NCBI GenBank assembly: GCA_030066245.1
Contig: JASJBY010000003.1
Location: forward strand, 1-29,216
Length of the DNA: 29,216 bases
Direction of reading: 5' to 3'
DNA from: Gammaproteobacteria bacterium
GTDB lineage: Bacteria; Pseudomonadota; Gammaproteobacteria; JAABTG01
Numbering within the stretch: position 1 is the stretch's first letter; every line of letters begins with the position of its first letter. The translations under genes and the position numbers were made by a program. The notes under the pieces were generated by a model. The model saw nothing but the letters and a program-made list of their open reading frames with translations. It was not told the DNA's origin and did no database searches. Positions 15,830 through 24,861 of the stretch are shown here, piece after piece.

Positions 15830-16668
15830 GCGCGTCGAATGCACCCGCGACCGCGGATTCAGTAGCGTATATTCAGCACCACCTGACCAACTGGTGCATC
15901 GGCTGCGATCCGATCACCCACCAGCCCCGCAACATGATCGATTTCAACGCGTTCTTCGTGGACGCTTTCCTGTGGAGCGTGGGACTCGCCGCCCTGTTTG
16001 CTTTCTTCGCCTGGCGACTGGGGCGCAGCCTCCGAATCGAAAACCCGTCGGGATTTCAGAATCTGATCGAGGGCATCGTCGAGTTTGTCAACCAGCAGGT
16101 CAAGGACATTTTTCCCAACGCGCCCCCCATCGTCGGTCCCCTGGGGCTCACGGTCTTCGTCTGGATTTTCATGATGAACGCCATGGACCTGGTCCCGGTG
16201 GACCTGTTGCCCAAGATAGCCAGCCTGTTCGGCGATCATGTGCTGGGGATGGATCCGCACCACGTCTACTTCAAGGTCGTCCCGACCACGAATCTGGATG
16301 TTACCTTCGGTTTGAGCCTCGTCGTGTTCGGCATGGTCTTGTGGTACAGCATCAAGAACAAGGGTCCCATCGGCTACCCTAAGCAGCTTCTTACCCATCC
16401 CTTCGGCGTATGGGGGGCTCCCGCCAACCTGCTTCTGAACGGCGTCGAAGAGCTGGCCAAGCCCATCAGCCTCTCCCTGCGGCTGTTCGGCAACATGTTC
16501 GCTGGTGAGCTGCTGTTCACGCTGATCGCGCTGCTGCCGTGGTGGGCCCAGTGGCCCCTCGGTGGGGGCTGGGCCATTTACCATATCCTGGTCGTTCTGC
16601 TCCAGGCGTTTATCTTCATGCTCTTGACCATCGTGTACCTCGCGCTGGCCTCGCAGGAGTCGCATTGA
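15826..16668 (+). CDS. atpB: F0F1 ATP synthase subunit a
   Basis: Membrane stator subunit that forms the two proton half-channels next to the c-ring. It has 280 residues with five to six hydrophobic helices. The essential Arg of helix 4/5 is seen in ISLSLRLFGNMFAGELLF (Arg219; E. coli Arg210), and the Glu and Asn of that stretch are also conserved. The last helix contains ILVVLLQAFIFMLLTIVYLA with the conserved Gln. The start overlaps the atpI stop by 4 nt. It is followed by a 45-bp AU-rich gap before atpE. Confidence 0.97.
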   Translation: MSASNAPATADSVAYIQHHLTNWCIGCDPITHQPRNMIDFNAFFVDAFLWSVGLAALFAFFAWRLGRSLRIENPSGFQNLIEGIVEFVNQQVKDIFPNAPPIVGPLGLTVFVWIFMMNAMDLVPVDLLPKIASLFGDHVLGMDPHHVYFKVVPTTNLDVTFGLSLVVFGMVLWYSIKNKGPIGYPKQLLTHPFGVWGAPANLLLNGVEELAKPISLSLRLFGNMFAGELLFTLIALLPWWAQWPLGGGWAIYHILVVLLQAFIFMLLTIVYLALASQESH

Positions 16669-16713
16669 GGGACGTAGCTGTCCCGTCCTTATCATCATCA
16701 TAGGAGTCCACAG
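16669..16713 (+). promoter_or_regulatory. atpE translation initiation region: hairpin plus AT-rich leader and strong RBS
   Basis: Directly after atpB, GGGAC/GTCCC (16669-16673, 16680-16684) forms a small stem. An AT-rich stretch with four ATC units and then TAGGAG, 7 nt before the atpE ATG, follows. In a GC-rich operon this unstructured leader resembles, in principle, the known translational enhancer of E. coli atpE, needed because c is present in many copies. Confidence 0.4.
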
Positions 16714-16998
16714 ATGAATCCCGACGCGATTGCCATGCTCTATGCCTACACTGCTCTCGGCGTGGGCATTATTCTCGCTTTTGCTGGCGGTGCCTCGGCG
16801 CTCGGCTGGGGCCTCATCATGGGCAAATATCTGGAAGGTATTGCCCGCCAGCCCGAGATGCGGCCACAGCTGCTGGGCCAGTCGCTGTTCTCGGGCGGCC
16901 TCATGGAAGCGTTCCCCATGATTGTTCTCGGCATGTCCATGTGGTTCATTTTCGCCAACCCGTTCATCGGTGCAGCCAAGTCGGCGGTGGGTGGCTGA
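16714..16998 (+). CDS. atpE: F0F1 ATP synthase subunit c
   Basis: Proteolipid of the rotating c-ring, two transmembrane helices joined by a polar loop. It has 94 residues, slightly longer than the 79 of E. coli. The loop is ARQPEM (Arg45-Gln46-Pro47). The ion-carrying carboxylate in helix 2 is Glu65 in GGLMEAFPMIVLG; E. coli uses Asp61. The residue after Glu is Ala and not Ser/Thr, and the Gln of sodium-type rings is not seen in helix 1, so proton coupling is likely. Clear RBS upstream (TAGGAG). Confidence 0.97.
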   Translation: MNPDAIAMLYAYTALGVGIILAFAGGASALGWGLIMGKYLEGIARQPEMRPQLLGQSLFSGGLMEAFPMIVLGMSMWFIFANPFIGAAKSAVGG

Positions 16999-17063
16999 CG
17001 TCAGTATCTCAGGCGGGGCAGGTGTTCCGCCGGGTCGATTGAGCGCACAACGGGAGTCGGACC

Positions 17064-17534
17064 GTGAATGTAACCGCAACCTTATTCGGGCAAATGCTGA
17101 CCTTTGCGATTCTCGTCTGGTTCATCAAGGCGGTCCTCTGGGAGCCCATGCTGAAGATGCTGGACGAGCGCAGGAAGCGCATCGCTGACGGTCTGGCGGC
17201 TGCCGAGAGTGGCCATCGCGAGAAGCAGACCGCCGAGGATCGCGCCAAGGAGATCATCCAGGACGCAAAGGGCCAGGCCGCCGAGATCATCGGCAACGCA
17301 CAGACGCGGGCCGGCGAAATCGTTGAGGGTGCAAAGGACGATGCGCGCAAGGAAAGCGAGCGCCTGCTGGCGGCGTCCAAGGCGCAGATGGATCAGGAGG
17401 TCAACCAGGCGAAAGACGGCTTGCGCAAACAGGTGGTTGCGCTGGCGATTGAGGGCGCCGAGAAAGTGCTCATGCACGAGGTTAACGCCGCCGAGCACAA
17501 CAAGGCGCTGGAAAAGCTCGCGGCCAGGCTTTGA
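17064..17534 (+). CDS. atpF: F0F1 ATP synthase subunit b
   Basis: Peripheral stalk subunit: an N-terminal membrane helix (about residues 5-25, LFGQMLTFAILVWFIKAVLW) followed by a long charged, alanine-rich helical coiled coil that reaches to F1. It has 156 residues, the same as E. coli. The start is GTG at 17064 with GGGAG about 8 nt upstream. Only one b gene is present in the operon, so the stalk is a homodimer and not the b/b' type. Confidence 0.96.
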   Translation: MNVTATLFGQMLTFAILVWFIKAVLWEPMLKMLDERRKRIADGLAAAESGHREKQTAEDRAKEIIQDAKGQAAEIIGNAQTRAGEIVEGAKDDARKESERLLAASKAQMDQEVNQAKDGLRKQVVALAIEGAEKVLMHEVNAAEHNKALEKLAARL

Positions 17535-17543
17535 GGTGGAGTG

Positions 17544-18080
17544 ATGGCGGAATTAACCACGCTGGCACGTCCCTACGCGGTGGCCGTATTCCGGATCGCG
17601 CAGGAGAAAGGCGAAGTTGAACTCTGGTCGGATATGCTCAAGTTTCTCGCCGACGTGGCAAGCGACGCGACCATGAAAGGACTGATCGCCGACCCGCGCC
17701 TGGAGGCCAGCAAGCTGGCCGAGGTGGTGGTCGACGTGGCTGGCGGCAGGCTTAGCGACACCGGTGAGAATCTGGTCAAGGTGCTGGCGGAGGAGCACGG
17801 GCGCCTGGGCTTGCTCCCGGCAATCGCCGAAGTCTACGAGAGAGAGCGGGCCGCTGCCGAGAAACGCCAGACGGTGGAGGTCGTGTCAGCGTACGCGGTC
17901 AACCCGCAGGTGAAGCAAACCATCAGCAACGCTATGCAGAAACGACTGGGATGCGAGGTGGAACTGGAGACCCGTGTCGACCGGTCTTTGATTGGCGGCG
18001 TGGTGATCCGCGCCGGCGACACGGTTATCGATGCGTCCCTTAGAGGCCGGCTACGTCAGCTCGAGAGCAGGCTGGGCTGA
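17544..18080 (+). CDS. atpH: F0F1 ATP synthase subunit delta
   Basis: Connects the peripheral stalk to the top of the alpha3-beta3 head. It has 178 residues, close to the 177 of E. coli. Recognisable parts are the N-terminal helical domain beginning ELTTLARPYAVAVFRIA and the C-terminal signature VDRSLIGGVVIRAGDTVIDASLRGRLRQL. The ATG at 17544 is preferred; a GTG 3 nt earlier shares the same AGGTGGAG region. It follows atpF by 9 nt. Confidence 0.96.
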   Translation: MAELTTLARPYAVAVFRIAQEKGEVELWSDMLKFLADVASDATMKGLIADPRLEASKLAEVVVDVAGGRLSDTGENLVKVLAEEHGRLGLLPAIAEVYERERAAAEKRQTVEVVSAYAVNPQVKQTISNAMQKRLGCEVELETRVDRSLIGGVVIRAGDTVIDASLRGRLRQLESRLG

Positions 18081-18137
18081 GGGCAACAGGCTGGCGGCGG
18101 TTGACGACGACGACAAAGAGCTTACAGAGGTTCGATC

Positions 18138-19679
<1,542 letters not shown>

Positions 19680-19766
19680 GCTGGTGCGCGTGCAGCGCGT
19701 GCGGTTACCAGGCGGGTCGCGCCTACTCGGGCGAACAGTCAAGCTTAGATAACTACGGGAAAATCC

Positions 19767-20672
19767 ATGGCTGTCGGTAAAGAGATCCGGACGAAGATCA
19801 AGAGCATCCAGAGCACTCAGAAGATAACCCGTGCCATGCAGATGGTGGCCGCCAGCAAGATGCGCAAAGCCCAGGATCGCATGGAGGCAGCTCGCCCCTA
19901 CGCGGAGAAAATGCAGCAGGTCATCATGCATCTGGCTCATGCCCATTCCGAATATCGTCACCCGTTTCTGGAAGACCGCGAGGTCAAGCGCATCGGTGTG
20001 CTCGTGGTGTCCACTGACCGCGGGCTGTGCGGCGGGTTGAACATCAACCTGTTTCGTTCTGTCGTCGCCGAGATGAAGGAGGCTCGCCAGCAGGACATCG
20101 AGGTGGACCTGTGCACTTTCGGCTCCAAGGCCATCGGTTTCTTCAAGCGCTACGGTGGCAACATTGTCGCCGAGGCCAGCCAGCTCGGTGACTCGCCGGA
20201 CGTCAGTGACATCATCGGACCGGTGAAGGTCATGCTGGATTCTTACAGCGAAGGCACCATCGATGCCTTCTACCTGGTGCACAACGTCTTCATCAACTCC
20301 ATGACCCAACAGCCGCGCGTGGTCCAGCTCCTACCTCTCAAGTATCGTGGCGGCGAGGCGGAGCCCGAGCACATCGAGATGCTGAAGCCTTCCGAGGAGG
20401 TGGAGCTGAGTCACTACTGGGACTACATCTACGAACCGGATTCAAAAGAGGTGATGGAGCATCTGTTGATGCGCTACATGGAATCGGTGGTCTACCGAGG
20501 CATGGTGGAAAATATTGCTTGCGAGCAGTCGGCGCGCATGGTGGCCATGAAGGCCGCGACGGATAACGCGGGGAGCATCATCGAGGAGTTGCAGCTTGCC
20601 TACAACAAGGCCCGTCAGGCAAGCATTACGCAGGAAATTAACGAAATCGTCGGCGGTGCGGCTGCGGTCTGA
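19767..20672 (+). CDS. atpG: F0F1 ATP synthase subunit gamma
   Basis: Central rotor shaft. It has 301 residues against 287 in E. coli. The N-terminal helix starts with KEIRTKIKSIQSTQKITRAM and the C-terminal helix ends with the conserved NKARQASITQEINEIVGGA, the part that turns inside the head. The middle holds the Rossmann-like domain with VVSTDRGLCGGLN. The extra length lies in the central domain around the PLKYRGGEAEPEH segment. It follows atpA by 87 bp, which contains a small CTGGT/ACCAG stem. Confidence 0.97.
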   Translation: MAVGKEIRTKIKSIQSTQKITRAMQMVAASKMRKAQDRMEAARPYAEKMQQVIMHLAHAHSEYRHPFLEDREVKRIGVLVVSTDRGLCGGLNINLFRSVVAEMKEARQQDIEVDLCTFGSKAIGFFKRYGGNIVAEASQLGDSPDVSDIIGPVKVMLDSYSEGTIDAFYLVHNVFINSMTQQPRVVQLLPLKYRGGEAEPEHIEMLKPSEEVELSHYWDYIYEPDSKEVMEHLLMRYMESVVYRGMVENIACEQSARMVAMKAATDNAGSIIEELQLAYNKARQASITQEINEIVGGAAAV

Positions 20673-20755
20673 GTTGGGGACCGGCAGGGCTCTTCCCCTG
20701 TCACCCTGGCAAGGTCGGCGGGTGCTCGAACAAACAGGTCTGAGAGGAACACGAG

Positions 20756-22132
20756 ATGAGTGCGGGAAATGTCGTTGAAATCATCGGCGCCGTGGTGGAT
20801 GTGGAATTTCCGCGGGGGTCGGTGCCCAAGGTCTACGATGCGCTGCTGATCGACGACACGGGCACGACGCTGGAGGTGCAGCAGCAGCTCGGCGACGGGG
20901 TGGTGCGAACCATAGCAATGGGTTCCAGTGACGGTCTCAAGCGCGGCATGCCTGTGACCAACACGGGTGCCCCCATTACTGTACCCGTGGGAGACAAAAC
21001 CCTGGGCCGAATCATGGATGTGCTGGGAGAGCCGGTGGATGAGCAGGGTCCGGTGAAGACCAAGGAGAAGTGGCCGATACACCGGGCGGCGCCCAGCATG
21101 ACGGACCAGGCGCCTGCCGTCGAGCTGTTGCAGACCGGGATCAAAGTCATTGACCTGATTATCCCCGTCGCCAAAGGCGGCAAGGTGGGGCTGTTCGGCG
21201 GCGCGGGTGTGGGCAAGACAGTTGCCCTGATGGAGCTCATCCGTAACATCGCGGTCGAGCACAGCGGCTACTCGGTGTTCTGCGGCGTGGGGGAGCGCAC
21301 CCGGGAGGGTAACGACTTCTACCACGAGATGACCGAGTCCAAGGTCATCGACAAGGTGGCTTTGGTCTACGGGCAGATGAACGAGCCGCCCGGCAACCGT
21401 CTGCGTGTGGCCCTGACCGGTCTCACCATGGCCGAGTATTTTCGCGAAGAGGGCCGTGACGTGCTCTTGTTCGTGGACAACATCTACCGCTATACGCTGG
21501 CAGGAACCGAGGTGTCCGCGTTGCTGGGGCGCATGCCTTCAGCGGTGGGCTACCAGCCGACCCTGGCCAAGGAGATGGGCGATCTGCAGGAGCGCATCAC
21601 CTCCACCAAGGACGGCTCCATCACCTCGGTCCAGGCCGTGTATGTGCCGGCCGATGACCTTACCGATCCGTCACCCGCCACGACATTCGCCCACCTGGAC
21701 GCGACCCTGGTGCTGTCACGCCAGATTGCCGAGTTGGGTATTTACCCGGCCGTGGATCCCCTGGACTCCACCAGTCGTCAGCTGGACCCGTTGGTTATTG
21801 GCCAGGAGCACTACGACGTGGCCCGCTCTGTACAGGGCATCCTGCAGCGATACAAGGAGCTGAAGGACATCATCGCTATTCTCGGCATGGACGAACTATC
21901 AGAAGAGGACAAGCTCAGCGTCGCCCGGGCGCGCAAGGTGCAGCGTTTCCTGTCACAGCCCTTCTTTGTGGCCGAGGTGTTCACCGGCTCGCCGGGCAAA
22001 TACGTGAGCCTGGCGGATACCATCGCCGGCTTCAAGACCATCGTTGCCGGAGAGATGGACGACGTACCGGAGCAGGCCTTCTACATGGTGGGTAACCTTG
22101 ACGAGGTGAGGGAGAAGGCGAAGACGCTCTGA
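20756..22132 (+). CDS. atpD: F0F1 ATP synthase subunit beta
   Basis: Catalytic subunit of the F1 head, which makes ATP. It has 458 residues, near the 460 of E. coli. Walker A is GGAGVGKT at residues 148-155, with the catalytic Glu in GVGERTREGND. The DELSEED-type lever that contacts gamma is present as MDELSEEDKL. The C-terminus is typical. Separated from atpG by 83 bp and from atpC by 59 bp. Confidence 0.98.
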   Translation: MSAGNVVEIIGAVVDVEFPRGSVPKVYDALLIDDTGTTLEVQQQLGDGVVRTIAMGSSDGLKRGMPVTNTGAPITVPVGDKTLGRIMDVLGEPVDEQGPVKTKEKWPIHRAAPSMTDQAPAVELLQTGIKVIDLIIPVAKGGKVGLFGGAGVGKTVALMELIRNIAVEHSGYSVFCGVGERTREGNDFYHEMTESKVIDKVALVYGQMNEPPGNRLRVALTGLTMAEYFREEGRDVLLFVDNIYRYTLAGTEVSALLGRMPSAVGYQPTLAKEMGDLQERITSTKDGSITSVQAVYVPADDLTDPSPATTFAHLDATLVLSRQIAELGIYPAVDPLDSTSRQLDPLVIGQEHYDVARSVQGILQRYKELKDIIAILGMDELSEEDKLSVARARKVQRFLSQPFFVAEVFTGSPGKYVSLADTIAGFKTIVAGEMDDVPEQAFYMVGNLDEVREKAKTL

Positions 22133-22191
22133 CAACCAGGCCGGGATAGGGCCGTTCGCGACTGCAGCCGCCCCCCATCGAGGTAAACAGA

Positions 22192-22614
22192 ATGGCAAAC
22201 ACTATCCAGGTGGAAATCGTCAGTGCCGAGCAGGAGATTTTCTCCGGAACGGCGGAAATGGTGTTCGCGCCCGCTGTGATGGGCGAATTGGGTATTGCGC
22301 CCAACCACACTGCCTTGATAACGGTGCTCAGGCCCGGCGATGTGCGGGTGAAGACGCCCGAGGGTAAGGAAGAACACTTCTACGTATCCGGTGGGATCCT
22401 AGAGGTCCAGCCCCACTTGGTGACGGTCTTGTCGGACATTGGCCTGCGCGCCCGCGACTTGGACGAAGCCAAGGCCCTGGCGGCCAAGGAGAGGGCCGAG
22501 AAGGATATGGAAGGCAACGTGGCGGACATGGAATATGCCAAGGCCGAGGCCGAGCTCGCGCAAGCGGTAGCCCAGCTGCGGGCGATCGAGCGTCTACGCA
22601 AGAGACCTACCTGA
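22192..22614 (+). CDS. atpC: F0F1 ATP synthase subunit epsilon
   Basis: Rotor subunit that also restrains ATP hydrolysis. It has 140 residues against 139 in E. coli. The N-terminal beta-sandwich carries VEIVSAEQEIFSG, GELGIAPNHTALIT and the SGGILEVQPHLVTVLSD block; the C-terminal helical hairpin is Ala/Glu/Lys rich. It is followed, with no gap, by the GTG of the SlyD-like gene. Confidence 0.97.
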   Translation: MANTIQVEIVSAEQEIFSGTAEMVFAPAVMGELGIAPNHTALITVLRPGDVRVKTPEGKEEHFYVSGGILEVQPHLVTVLSDIGLRARDLDEAKALAAKERAEKDMEGNVADMEYAKAEAELAQAVAQLRAIERLRKRPT

Positions 22615-23100
22615 GTGGCGGAGCCGCGCGTCACCAAACACAAGGTAGTGCATATCACTTATCAGATCACTGACCGGAGCGGCAGCGTTCTGGAGCGCAT
22701 CGATCTGCCGGTGGGCTATGTGCACGGTGGCAGGAGCAACTTGTTTCCCCAGGTTGAGGAGCAATTGGACGGTTGTGCCGTTGGCGACACGGTCGACGTC
22801 ACGCTGCCGCCGCAGGATGCGTTCGGATATCCCGACCCGAATCTCACTTTCACCGACGCCGTTGACAACGTGCCGCCCGAGTACCGGAGACCGGGCGCCG
22901 AGGCTATGTTTCAGAACGAGCGGGGTGAAACCATCACCATGACCGTGGTGGGCGTGAAGGACGGTAAGGTCACCCTGGATGGTAACCATCCGCTGGCTGG
23001 CAAGACCATTACATTCCACGTGACCGTCGCCAATATCAGGGATGCCTCGCGCGACGAGATAGCGAACGGTATGCCGGAAGGCAGCTCGCTGGCTCACTGA
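22615..23100 (+). CDS. SlyD-like FKBP-type peptidyl-prolyl isomerase
   Basis: Folding helper that speeds up proline cis-trans isomerisation. It has 161 residues with the two-domain SlyD layout: an FKBP fold made from the N-terminal (VVHITYQITDRSGSVLERID, VGYVHGGRSNLFPQVEEQLDG, VTLPPQDAFGYPDPN) and C-terminal (VTLDGNHPLAGKTITFHVTVANIRDAS) parts, with an inserted chaperone flap between. The DGNHPLAGK block (residues 122-130) is the strongest family marker. The histidine-rich nickel-binding tail of E. coli SlyD is absent; the protein stops after a short acidic/polar end. No signal peptide is seen, so it is cytosolic. The GTG start follows the atpC stop directly, and glmU begins 8 nt after its stop, so all three are probably on one transcript. 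Confidence 0.85.
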   Translation: MAEPRVTKHKVVHITYQITDRSGSVLERIDLPVGYVHGGRSNLFPQVEEQLDGCAVGDTVDVTLPPQDAFGYPDPNLTFTDAVDNVPPEYRRPGAEAMFQNERGETITMTVVGVKDGKVTLDGNHPLAGKTITFHVTVANIRDASRDEIANGMPEGSSLAH

Positions 23101-23108
23101 ATAACGAG

Positions 23109-24482
23109 ATGTCCATGCCGGGGCTCAGCGTAGTCATCCTGGCGGCAGGCAAGGGCAAGCGTATGTGCTCCGATCTGCCCAAGGTGCTGCACCCCCTTGC
23201 CGGTCGGCCGTTACTTTCCCATGTTGTCGACGTGGCGCTCGGGCTCCATGCCCGGCAGACTTTGGTGGTGTATGGCCACGGAGGCGAGTCGCTGTTGGAG
23301 CGCATGCAGGGCCTCACTGTATCCTGGGTGGAGCAGAGCGAACAGTTGGGCACCGGCCACGCAGTTGCGCAGGCCATGCCGCAGGTCCCTGACGACGACA
23401 CGGTCCTGGTGCTTTACGGAGATGTTCCGCTGGTCAATCCGGACACTCTGAAGCGGCTCGTGGCACTGACCGGTCCCGATCGTCTGGCCTTGGTCAGCGT
23501 GGCGTTGAATAACCCCTTGGGCTATGGCCGGATGCTCCGCGACGCTGACGGGCGCGTCACCGGCGTGGTGGAAGAGAAGGACGCTACGCCGGCTCAGGCA
23601 GCCGTCCGGGAAGTGAACACCGGTATCATGGCGGCGCCGGCGGCTGCGTTGCGTCAATGGTTGTCCGCCCTCGGCAACGAGAACGCTCAGGGAGAGTACT
23701 ACCTGACCGATGTGGTCGCCATGGCGGTCGACGACGGTTTCAGTATTCAAACGGTAAACCCGACCTCGCCAGAGGAAGTGGTGGGGATCAACGACCGGGT
23801 ACAGCTCGCTGAACTGGAGCGTCGCGTTCAGCGCCGTCAGGCGGAAGAATTGATGCTGGCGGGCGTGACCCTGGCCGATCCGGCCCGTGTGGACATACGG
23901 GGCGAGGTGAGCGCCGGAAAAGATGTGTTTATTGATGTCAACGTGGTCCTCGAGGGCCGAATCCGCCTCGGCGACGGTGTTGCCATCGGCCCGAACAACT
24001 ATCTGAAGAACACCGAAGTGGCGAGCGGTACGCAGATTCTGCCGAACTGCGTCATAGAGGACTCGTTCATTGGTCCGGCCAGTCGTTTGGGACCCTTCTC
24101 ACGTCTCCGCCCCGAGGTTCATCTTGTGGAGCGCGTACATATTGGCAATTTCGTCGAGCTCAAGAAATCTCGCGTTGACGCCGGCTCGAAAATCAATCAC
24201 TTGAGCTACGTGGGCGATACCCAGGTGGGAAGCCTGGTGAACGTGGGGGCGGGTACCATCACCTGCAACTACGATGGCGCCAACAAACACAAGACGGTAA
24301 TCGGTGACAGGGCATTCATCGGCTCAGACACGCAGCTGATTGCACCGGTAACCGTCGGCGAGGGCGCGACCATCGGCGCGGGCTCCACCATCACACGGGA
24401 CGTGCCCCCCGGTGAGCTGACCCTCAGCCGGTCCCCGCAGACCACAGTTACAGGCTGGAAGAGGCCGGAAAAGAAGAAGTGA
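23109..24482 (+). CDS. glmU: Bifunctional UDP-N-acetylglucosamine pyrophosphorylase / glucosamine-1-phosphate N-acetyltransferase
   Basis: Makes UDP-GlcNAc, the precursor of peptidoglycan and LPS, by acetylating glucosamine-1-phosphate and then adding UMP. It has 457 residues. The uridyltransferase domain starts with LAAGKGKRMCSDLPKVLHPL (the usual Thr of GxGTRM is Lys here) and has LYGDVPLVN and the NTGIMAAPA block. From about residue 250 a left-handed beta-helix of hexapeptide repeats forms the acetyltransferase, with GNFVELKKSRV, HLSYVGD and ITCNYDGANKHKT. The start follows the preceding stop by 8 nt with an ACGAG-like ribosome-binding site. It lies at the end of the atp transcript, as in many gammaproteobacteria. 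Confidence 0.97.
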   Translation: MSMPGLSVVILAAGKGKRMCSDLPKVLHPLAGRPLLSHVVDVALGLHARQTLVVYGHGGESLLERMQGLTVSWVEQSEQLGTGHAVAQAMPQVPDDDTVLVLYGDVPLVNPDTLKRLVALTGPDRLALVSVALNNPLGYGRMLRDADGRVTGVVEEKDATPAQAAVREVNTGIMAAPAAALRQWLSALGNENAQGEYYLTDVVAMAVDDGFSIQTVNPTSPEEVVGINDRVQLAELERRVQRRQAEELMLAGVTLADPARVDIRGEVSAGKDVFIDVNVVLEGRIRLGDGVAIGPNNYLKNTEVASGTQILPNCVIEDSFIGPASRLGPFSRLRPEVHLVERVHIGNFVELKKSRVDAGSKINHLSYVGDTQVGSLVNVGAGTITCNYDGANKHKTVIGDRAFIGSDTQLIAPVTVGEGATIGAGSTITRDVPPGELTLSRSPQTTVTGWKRPEKKK

Positions 24483-24510
24483 CGGGCATCCCGCCCAACC
24501 GCCAGTCCTA

Positions 24511-24538
24511 GCCGGACTACGCATATCCCGGCCTTTTT
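24511..24538 (+). terminator. Terminator candidate after glmU
   Basis: GCCGG (24511-24515) can pair with CCGGC (24528-24532), followed by CTTTTTG. An overlapping AGTCC/GGACT stem starts a few bases upstream. It is the only T-run-linked stem between the atp promoter and glmS, and would end the atp-slyD-like-glmU transcript. Confidence 0.45.
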
Positions 24539-24861
24539 GCGGCTACAGGTCTGTCACAGAATCGAGCTGGTTTATGGCCCGGCCGAAACCCTTTCCAACC
24601 AAAATTCGATGCATTCGCGTGGCACTACGACAGCGCAGTTTCCCGGCTGCAAGCGTAATCGCGCAGCGGTGGCAGTGCCAGTAGCCGCCAGATATGTGGG
24701 CTGGCCCGCATTCGGGACATCTGGATTGGTTCGGAGAAAGAGGGTCTGCTAACCTCCGTTAGGGAAAAAGCCTGTTAACGCGCTCCAAGGGAATAGTCGT
24801 CTCGGGCGCCGGGACGGGCGTCTGCAATCAGAGCAACCATCCAGTTGAGCAGGACGAGCTG
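24539..24861 (+). other. Gene-free leader region of glmS
   Basis: No credible coding frame. It holds several short stems: GCGG-GGCA/TGCC-CCGC around 24665-24690, CCAGAT/ATCTGG around 24690-24725, and CTAAC/GTTAG around 24750-24763. A poor TTGGTT / TAACCT promoter-like pair lies near 24725-24755. The pattern could be a structured 5' leader; no glmS ribozyme core or other named riboswitch is recognised. The DeoR-type regulator gene often found here in gammaproteobacteria is missing. Confidence 0.35.

Noticed and set aside
24537..24752. 71-codon open frame between glmU and glmS
   Set aside because: No ribosome-binding site, no coding bias, no recognisable sequence.
24539..24861. glmS ribozyme
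   Set aside because: The gap lacks a recognisable ribozyme core, and the class is typical of Gram-positive bacteria.
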